NCBI GenBank assembly: GCA_041946685.1
Contig: JBHGAV010000045.1
Location: 1-36,366 of the forward strand
Direction: 5' to 3'
From: JBHGAV01 sp041946685
GTDB lineage: Bacteria; Acidobacteriota; Terriglobia; Bryobacterales; Bryobacteraceae
Length of the DNA: 36,366 nt
Positions 31,585-36,366 of the stretch are shown here, piece by piece; within the stretch, counting starts at the first letter, position 1; each line of letters opens with the position of its first letter. The translations under genes and the position numbers were made by a program. Below the pieces are notes generated by a model. It ran no database searches. It had not been told where the DNA came from and worked only from the letters and a program-made list of their open reading frames with translations.

Positions 31585-31593
31585 GATCCGCCC
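31562..31593. terminator. Shared hairpin between the convergent MFS and aminopeptidase genes
   Basis: GGGCGGATC (31562-31570) and GATCCGCCC (31585-31593) form a perfect nine-base-pair stem with a 14-base loop that includes the MFS stop codon. The aminopeptidase stop begins at the next base. No T-run is present on either strand, so it would be a U-less bidirectional terminator or transcription barrier. Confidence 0.5.
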
Positions 31594-34011
31594 CTACTTC
31601 CGCAGCGCCAGGACGCTCGCGGAGGGGTCGAGCACGACCTTCAGCGGCTGTTGCTTGAGGGCCACGGAGAAAGTCACCGGCTCGCTGTCCGTCCTCACCC
31701 AATGGATCACGGGCCTGCCGGCGCGGAATTGAATCTCGACAGGGAACCACGCGGTGAAGTCCGGGTCCACTCCCGATTGCGTCACCTTGCCCGTCACGGT
31801 GTAAGCCGTCGCCTTCCCCCGGATCGAGGACTCCATCTGGACCGTCGGGATTCCAGTGGCGTAGACCCAGTTCTCGAAGAATGCCTCCAGACTCGCATCC
31901 GGCGTCCCCGGCGGCACGTACTTGGCGGCCAGGGCCCGGAACTGCTCCGTGGTCAGCGCCTGCCGGCTGTAGCGTTTGGTGAGTTCACCCAGGAATGCGA
32001 AGAACTTTTCGTCTCCCAGCCGGCGCCGCAGCATGTGAATGATCCAGGACCCCTTCTCGTACACGATCGCCTGCCACGCGTCCGGCGCCTGCGAGGACAG
32101 CAAGCGGGAACCCCAGATGATCGGTCCCATGGATTCCCTGGTGCGCCCTTCGGCGGCCTCCGACACCAACCGTTTCCGATACGCCTCCAGCACGGAGTCA
32201 AGGGCCTTGACCCCCTTGCGCCGCTCCAAGTACAACAGCGCCGAATAGTTTGCCAGGGCCTCCATCAGCCAACTGTCCTGCGGCCTGTCCGTCGCCACAG
32301 TGTTGCCCCACCACTGGTGCGCCACTTCGTGGGCATGGAGGATGTCCGAGTAGAAGTACTGCTGGTAATCGCTCGCCAGGGCATCCGGACGCTCTTCCGG
32401 ACGAAGGTAGGTGATGGTGGGAAGATACACCAAGCCGGGGAATCCCTGTCCGAAACCTGCCGGAATCGGAGAGACCGTGAGCTCGCGAAGGGGCGGCGGG
32501 CCGAATCTTCCCGCGAAGAATTCGAATGCACTGGCCACCTCCGCAGCCAGGCCCTTCAGTTGCGACGCCGGATCGGAGGGCCGTCCGGGCAACTCGGTCG
32601 CGACCGGAACAACCGTCCTTCTCTTGGTGGCGGGGTCGATCACCACCTGCGGCACAATGCTGTACGAGGGTTTGACCGCGGCCCTGAGACCAGGTTCGAT
32701 TGAACGGTTGGCGTAGACGTTCAGCCTGTAAGGACCCCGAGTCAGGCTGACTTGCTCGTAGGCCCCAAGGTTGAAGCCCAGCAGCCGGACCGGAGTCGTG
32801 ATCCGGCGGTGTGTGTAAGCAAAATCACCGAGCGCACCCTCCTCCACAATCTCGCCCGCCACCACCAGATCCAGTTCCTTGGGATATCGGAAGAACACGT
32901 CATAAGTGGAGAACTCGGAGAGAAGATTGGGGTACCAGTTGTCGCGAGAACCGACGTAGTAGACGTTGTTGCCCGCGGATTGGATCACCTTGCCCTCGTG
33001 CCGGAATTCGACCTCATAGGCCTTGCCGCGTTCGAGGGGGAATGGCGCGAGCAGGAGGAGCGCGGCGTCTCCGCCGCGCAAGAGGCTCTCGCGCAGCGCG
33101 TCGCGCTGAAAGCATTCAGTGGCCTGCCCACCGATCATGGCGGACGTCACCCGCATGCGGGGCGAAAAGGAGAAGGCCAGAACCCGAATCCCGCTCTGGG
33201 CGGGCGTCACAGTCACCCTGGTGACCACCTTCAGGTTCAAATCGGGCTCCAGTGTGGCATCCAACCTGTAACTGGTGAGACGAAAGTCCTGGGCCGGCAC
33301 GGAGCGCGACTTGTTACGGAAGGAGCGCGCTTCGAAACTGGTCCAGATGTCAAAGTAAGAGGTGTTATCGCGCAAAGATACACGGCCGATGGCGATCTGC
33401 TCGCTCCGGTGGGGATCATACATGAGATCGAAATTGCCCAGACGGTCGCCGGTCACCGTCGAGAAAAAGAAGCCCGCCTCTGGGCCGTGCCCGGAAAGCG
33501 CATCTCCCACCAGCCTGGTTTCAAAACTGGAAGCGAGGTTGCGGACGACGCCGTCCCACTCTTGCTCCAGCAGCACCCCCATCTCGGGGCTCTTGGTGAC
33601 CTCCATGGCCTCGCGTATCTGCTTGGACATCACCTCATAGGTAGCGTCGGAGAACACCATGACGGCTTGTCTGAAGTGCTCGTTCAGATTGGGGGAACCG
33701 GCCGACCTGGCCAGCGACATCCTCTCACTGCGTGTCGGCGGAAACACCAGGACTTCGGCATCCCCGGCGTCTTCTTCAGCGGCGAAAACGGCCGCGCGCC
33801 GGCGGCCGTCCACCGGCTTGCCGAAGATCAGGTAGCCATCGGTGAAGTAGAACCGAAGGTCCTCTCTCGCGAAGCTCAGGTCCCGGACGCGGTAACACTC
33901 GCCAGGGTCCAGACCGGCTTCCCGTATCTGGCCGGCGAGCTCAGATGCCGAACCGTCCCAGGCGGCAACACTCGCCGGCAGCAGCAGGGAAACAACCGCA
34001 AGCCACCTCAT
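31594..34011 (-). CDS. M1-family metallo-aminopeptidase, secreted
   Basis: The 805-residue protein has a signal peptide (MRWLAVVSLLLPASVAAW), so it is probably periplasmic or extracellular. The zinc site is complete: H561-E-V-A-H565 in HEVAHQWWGN, and E584 in SWLMEALANYS. The usual GAMEN substrate motif is not present; the matching place reads PGLVYLPTITYL, as in other divergent bacterial M1 proteins. An N-terminal part of about 250 residues before the M1 beta domain is extra. It is convergent with the MFS gene and follows the PHP gene by nine bases on the minus strand, probably in one transcript. Confidence 0.9.
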   Translation of the reverse strand: MRWLAVVSLLLPASVAAWDGSASELAGQIREAGLDPGECYRVRDLSFAREDLRFYFTDGYLIFGKPVDGRRRAAVFAAEEDAGDAEVLVFPPTRSERMSLARSAGSPNLNEHFRQAVMVFSDATYEVMSKQIREAMEVTKSPEMGVLLEQEWDGVVRNLASSFETRLVGDALSGHGPEAGFFFSTVTGDRLGNFDLMYDPHRSEQIAIGRVSLRDNTSYFDIWTSFEARSFRNKSRSVPAQDFRLTSYRLDATLEPDLNLKVVTRVTVTPAQSGIRVLAFSFSPRMRVTSAMIGGQATECFQRDALRESLLRGGDAALLLLAPFPLERGKAYEVEFRHEGKVIQSAGNNVYYVGSRDNWYPNLLSEFSTYDVFFRYPKELDLVVAGEIVEEGALGDFAYTHRRITTPVRLLGFNLGAYEQVSLTRGPYRLNVYANRSIEPGLRAAVKPSYSIVPQVVIDPATKRRTVVPVATELPGRPSDPASQLKGLAAEVASAFEFFAGRFGPPPLRELTVSPIPAGFGQGFPGLVYLPTITYLRPEERPDALASDYQQYFYSDILHAHEVAHQWWGNTVATDRPQDSWLMEALANYSALLYLERRKGVKALDSVLEAYRKRLVSEAAEGRTRESMGPIIWGSRLLSSQAPDAWQAIVYEKGSWIIHMLRRRLGDEKFFAFLGELTKRYSRQALTTEQFRALAAKYVPPGTPDASLEAFFENWVYATGIPTVQMESSIRGKATAYTVTGKVTQSGVDPDFTAWFPVEIQFRAGRPVIHWVRTDSEPVTFSVALKQQPLKVVLDPSASVLALRK

Positions 34012-34020
34012 ACTTACAGT

Positions 34021-34785
34021 CTACTTCCACAGCCGCCACCACTTCCGGGGCGTGGTTTCGATGCCGCCTTCTTGCTGAGGGATGTCCTCACCGGCCAGCA
34101 CCGCGGCCGGATTCGTAATGAAAAGACGTTCGGCGGCGCCGGTGCCGAACTGCTCTCGCACCCAGGCAAAGGAATCGTCAAGGCGGGTAGGCCGTTTCCG
34201 GCAGTCATGACCGTCGCTGGCCACGAAATGCACCAGGTTCCGCCTCAGCAGATCCACCGAAAACGCGCGGGCTTTCCGCCCGAACCGGCCGAGCAGAGAC
34301 TGGCCCGTCACCTGAATCAGACATCCGTTGACGATCCAGGCCTGGAGCTTCTCCAGATTATGTTGCAGGACGGCGTTGCGCTCCGGGTGCGTGATGATCG
34401 GGACCATGCCCGCCGCACGCATCCGCTCCAGCACGTCGTCCGCGGTCTTCAGAACCAGCAACTCGGAGAGCTCGACCAGCACGTAGCGTTTGTGGTTGAT
34501 GGCGTACCTGGAGGGATTCGCCAGCGCATCCTGGACGTTCTCGTAGTGGAGGTGAAAATCGCAACCGTAATGAATCCGGACCACCCCGCCCGCAGCCTCG
34601 TTGAGCTGGGCGATCTTCTGCTCTACCACGGCGGGATCGAACGCGTACTGTAAGTCCGCGTGGGGGCTGGCGACCAGGTCGGTGGTTCCGCATTCAGCGG
34701 CCATCCTGGCCATGGCGACGCTCTCCGCCATGTCGGGGGAGCCGTCGTCCAGGCCGGGCAGGATGTGACTGTGAATGTCGATCAC
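34021..34785 (-). CDS. PHP-domain protein-tyrosine phosphatase, CpsB/YwqE type
   Basis: The 254-residue protein opens MIDIHSHILPGLDDGSPDMA (GTG start) with the metal-binding HSH motif. DLVASPHADL, a Glu in VLVELSEL, IITHPERN and FVASDGHD follow, which are the metal ligands of the PHP fold. Such phosphatases dephosphorylate BY-kinases that control capsule or exopolysaccharide export. No polysaccharide genes or BY-kinase lie in this window, so the partner is elsewhere. It is followed closely by the M1 aminopeptidase. Confidence 0.9.
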   Translation of the reverse strand: MIDIHSHILPGLDDGSPDMAESVAMARMAAECGTTDLVASPHADLQYAFDPAVVEQKIAQLNEAAGGVVRIHYGCDFHLHYENVQDALANPSRYAINHKRYVLVELSELLVLKTADDVLERMRAAGMVPIITHPERNAVLQHNLEKLQAWIVNGCLIQVTGQSLLGRFGRKARAFSVDLLRRNLVHFVASDGHDCRKRPTRLDDSFAWVREQFGTGAAERLFITNPAAVLAGEDIPQQEGGIETTPRKWWRLWK

Positions 34786-34809
34786 TCCCGCTGCCCTTCC
34801 GGTCGCGGT

Positions 34810-35316
34810 TCAGATGAACATCGCTTCGTCGTGGGTGGCCCTCTCCACCGTCAGGCGCCGGCCGCGGAACAGGTAACCCAGGGCCGCCTGAAGACCTGCC
34901 GCCACGGCGTTGATCTCGCGGACCGGGCGCAGCAGGCCCTTGTTCAAAAGCGCCACGGTGTCGTCCAGCTTGCCGATCGCGTCGTCCAGGATCATGTCGA
35001 CGCGTTCCATCTGGATCCTGGCGCGGGAGCTGGCCTCCCCGAGGACCGCGTCGATCCTGACCAGTTGTTTCTGCGTCAGATCGAGGACCGCTCCGGCCTT
35101 CGCCGCCAGATCTGTAATCTGCTTGCGGTTCTGCTCCAGGTTACGATGAGCCGTTTCGAGGAACGACTCCGCCTGGCCGGAGATCCTGGCCACCTGGTCT
35201 CGCATGGCCTTGGCCGCCTTGTACGTCCCCAGCAGCAGCAGCGCCTGGAGCACCATCGCGGCAGCCGAGATGAGGATGGCGGCGGCCATCACGTATAGCA
35301 AAGCGTCTGGGGTCAT
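34810..35316 (-). CDS. Membrane-anchored coiled-coil protein of unknown function
   Basis: The 168-residue protein has one N-terminal membrane segment (LLYVMAAAILISAAAMVLQA) followed by a long helical, probably coiled-coil region with heptad-like spacing (residues 35-130: RDQVARISGQAESFLETAHR and on). The architecture resembles DUF948-type envelope proteins, but the match is by shape only. It lies between the YtxH gene and the PHP phosphatase on the same strand. No clear ribosome binding site precedes the ATG. Confidence 0.65.
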   Translation of the reverse strand: MTPDALLYVMAAAILISAAAMVLQALLLLGTYKAAKAMRDQVARISGQAESFLETAHRNLEQNRKQITDLAAKAGAVLDLTQKQLVRIDAVLGEASSRARIQMERVDMILDDAIGKLDDTVALLNKGLLRPVREINAVAAGLQAALGYLFRGRRLTVERATHDEAMFI

Positions 35317-35356
35317 TGGCGTAAAAGGGTTCTCGCAAGCCCGGAAGCCGATCTGC

Positions 35357-35668
35357 TCAACCTTCCGCAGGCGAAGCCTCTTCGGGCCCGGCGCCGACGG
35401 CCTCCCGGTAGGCCTGCTTTCCGGCTTCCACGGCGGCCGCCAACTGTTCCCTCTGACGGGCCACCGCGCTCTTGCCCTTTTCTACCAGCTCGCCGGCCGA
35501 CTCGTAGAGCTTCTCGCCGCGCTGCTTCAGGTACTCCTTGCCCTCGCCCGCCTTTGACCTAAGCAGGTTGCGGGTCTCCTCCCCGGACTGGGGAGCGAAC
35601 AGAATGCCAACCGCGACTCCGATGCCGAAACCCAGTACGAAATATGTGAACTTGTTCTCCTCAGCCAT
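35357..35668 (-). CDS. YtxH-domain protein
   Basis: The 103-residue protein starts MAEENKFTYFVLGFGIGVAV then GILFAPQSGEETRNLLRSKA, the hallmark YtxH segment: one membrane helix ending at LFAP, then a basic stretch. An amphipathic helix follows (KEYLKQRGEKLYESAGELVE) with an Ala/Glu-rich end. GAGAGGAAAG precedes the ATG. YtxH proteins are general-stress or envelope proteins of unknown action. It diverges from recX across 70 bases and precedes the coiled-coil gene by 40. Confidence 0.88.
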   Translation of the reverse strand: MAEENKFTYFVLGFGIGVAVGILFAPQSGEETRNLLRSKAGEGKEYLKQRGEKLYESAGELVEKGKSAVARQREQLAAAVEAGKQAYREAVGAGPEEASPAEG

Positions 35669-35738
35669 GGCAGCTTTCCTCTCTGGCGACGCTTGCTAGC
35701 GACTCTTCCATCCGCATACTAACATAGAGAGGCTCACC

Positions 35739-36275
35739 ATGGCTCAATCGAAACCGCGCCGCCTGGGGCGCGAGGCGCTTCGGGAGTACGCCTTGCGGGC
35801 GCTGGGCGGACGGGCCCATTCGGTCTCGGAACTGGCAGAGAAGCTCCGCCGGCGCGCCGAGCGCGAAGAGGACGTGAAAGAGGTCCTGGCCGCCCTGAAG
35901 GAACGCGGATACCTCGACGACCGGGCATATGCGCGGCTGTTCGCCTCCGCCCGGCTGGAGAACCAGGGCTTCGGCCGCGCGCGGGTGCTGCGCGACCTCC
36001 GGGCCAGGCGCGTTGCCCCGGCCGTGGCCGAGCAGGCTGTGAAGGCGGCCTACAGCGGCGTGGACGAGACCGCGCTGATCGAGGCGTTTCTAAAGCGCAA
36101 GTGCCGGAGCGTTTCCCTGGACACGTACCTGGCCGAGCCCAAGAACATGGCCTCCGCCTATCGCAAGCTCCGGCTGGCCGGCTTCACCTCGGCCGGGGTG
36201 ATCCGGGTGCTCAAGCGGCACTCCGAGCGCGCCGAGGACCTGGAGTCGCTGGAACCAGAGGAGCCGGAAACCTAG
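35739..36275 (+). CDS. recX: Regulatory protein RecX
   Basis: RecX binds RecA filaments and limits recombination. The 178-residue protein has the three-helix repeats of the family: REALREYALRALGGRAHSVS, ELAEKLRRRAEREEDVKEVL, LKERGYLDDRAYARLFASAR and FGRARVLRDLRARRVAPAVA. Length is typical (150-180). GAGAGG lies eight bases before the ATG. recA is not in the window. An RHS remnant lies on the opposite strand just past its stop. Confidence 0.93.
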   Translation: MAQSKPRRLGREALREYALRALGGRAHSVSELAEKLRRRAEREEDVKEVLAALKERGYLDDRAYARLFASARLENQGFGRARVLRDLRARRVAPAVAEQAVKAAYSGVDETALIEAFLKRKCRSVSLDTYLAEPKNMASAYRKLRLAGFTSAGVIRVLKRHSERAEDLESLEPEEPET

Positions 36276-36302
36276 AAAGCAGTCAGCGGCGCGGCATGGG
36301 AC

Positions 36303-36365
36303 CAGCTTGGTGAAGCGGGCGATGGCGCGGGAGTAGTAGCGGTTGCGGGCGTAGTCGAGGGTGGA
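36303..36365 (-). pseudogene. Fragment of an RHS-repeat core domain, cut by the window edge
   Basis: Read on the minus strand from 36365, the frame gives LDYARNRYYSRAIARF, the signature of the RHS-repeat-associated core (the LDYxxxRYYSxxxGRF pattern). The conserved continuation SPDP is missing: after RFTKL the sequence becomes unrelated and runs into the recX stop region. It is either the truncated end of an RHS gene that starts outside the window or a degraded relic. RHS proteins are large surface or secreted toxin-carrier proteins, common in Acidobacteriota. Only about 21 codons are visible, so the call rests on this motif. Confidence 0.6.
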
Positions 36366-36366
36366 G

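Noticed and set aside
32752..34653. 633-codon plus-strand frame opposite the M1 aminopeptidase and PHP genes
   Set aside because: It crosses two well-supported genes on the other strand and has no domain or signal; typical of high-GC third-position bias.

Overview
The window is high-GC bacterial chromosome, dense with genes on both strands. No rRNA, tRNA, CRISPR array, integrase or transposase was seen. The gene types point to an Acidobacteriota member of the Bryobacter/Solibacter kind: a TonB-receptor-like barrel with an N-terminal carboxypeptidase-regulatory domain, a secreted multi-domain carboxypeptidase-regulatory-like protein, fused MFS/spermidine-synthase proteins, and an RHS fragment. 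That assignment is inference from gene content; there is no marker rRNA.

Layout. (1) 1-1820, minus: a membrane protein fused to a spermidine-synthase-like domain, cut by the window edge. (2) 1896-11781, plus: a translation operon (rimP-nusA-infB-DUF503-rbfA) behind a terminator-like leader hairpin. It runs on through apbE into the haem genes hemE-hemH-hemY, with overlapping or nearly touching genes. (3) 11817-12514: a VapBC toxin-antitoxin pair with its own promoter. (4) 12531-16293: a secreted hypothetical protein, a TonB-receptor-like barrel and a SYLF (YSC84) protein. (5) 16335-18029: dhaL-dhaK, a two-subunit dihydroxyacetone-type kinase without a DhaM. (6) 18030-22757: an island of visibly lower GC with four minus-strand genes: a Crp-like regulator, a small Cys-containing secreted protein, a multi-domain beta-sandwich secreted protein, and an outer-membrane protein made of two tandem barrels. 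(7) 22926-28225, minus: a nine-gene housekeeping operon (acyP-apt-ispE-prs-rplY-pth-rpsF-rpsR-rplI). (8) 28257-36275: hemB, an aldo/keto reductase, an MFS transporter, an M1 aminopeptidase, a CpsB/YwqE-type PHP phosphatase, two small membrane or coiled-coil proteins, and recX. (9) At the right edge, a degraded end of an RHS-repeat gene on the minus strand.

The most interesting signal is that the last 89 bases of dhaK (17941-18029) recur at 22758-22846, exactly 4817 bases away, with 79 of 89 identical. Most differences are synonymous, and the copy keeps a stop codon at the same place. The two copies bracket the low-GC island. This looks like an insertion at, or replacement next to, the 3' end of dhaK that left a displaced gene end behind. 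Inside the island, the secreted-protein gene has a well-formed promoter overlapped by two TGTGACA motifs and preceded by a near-perfect 21-bp tandem repeat. It sits directly downstream of the Crp-like regulator gene, so the island may be a self-regulated cell-surface module.

Several genes outside the island have -10-like boxes 6-7 bases ahead of the start codon (13150 and hemB), suggesting leaderless transcripts.
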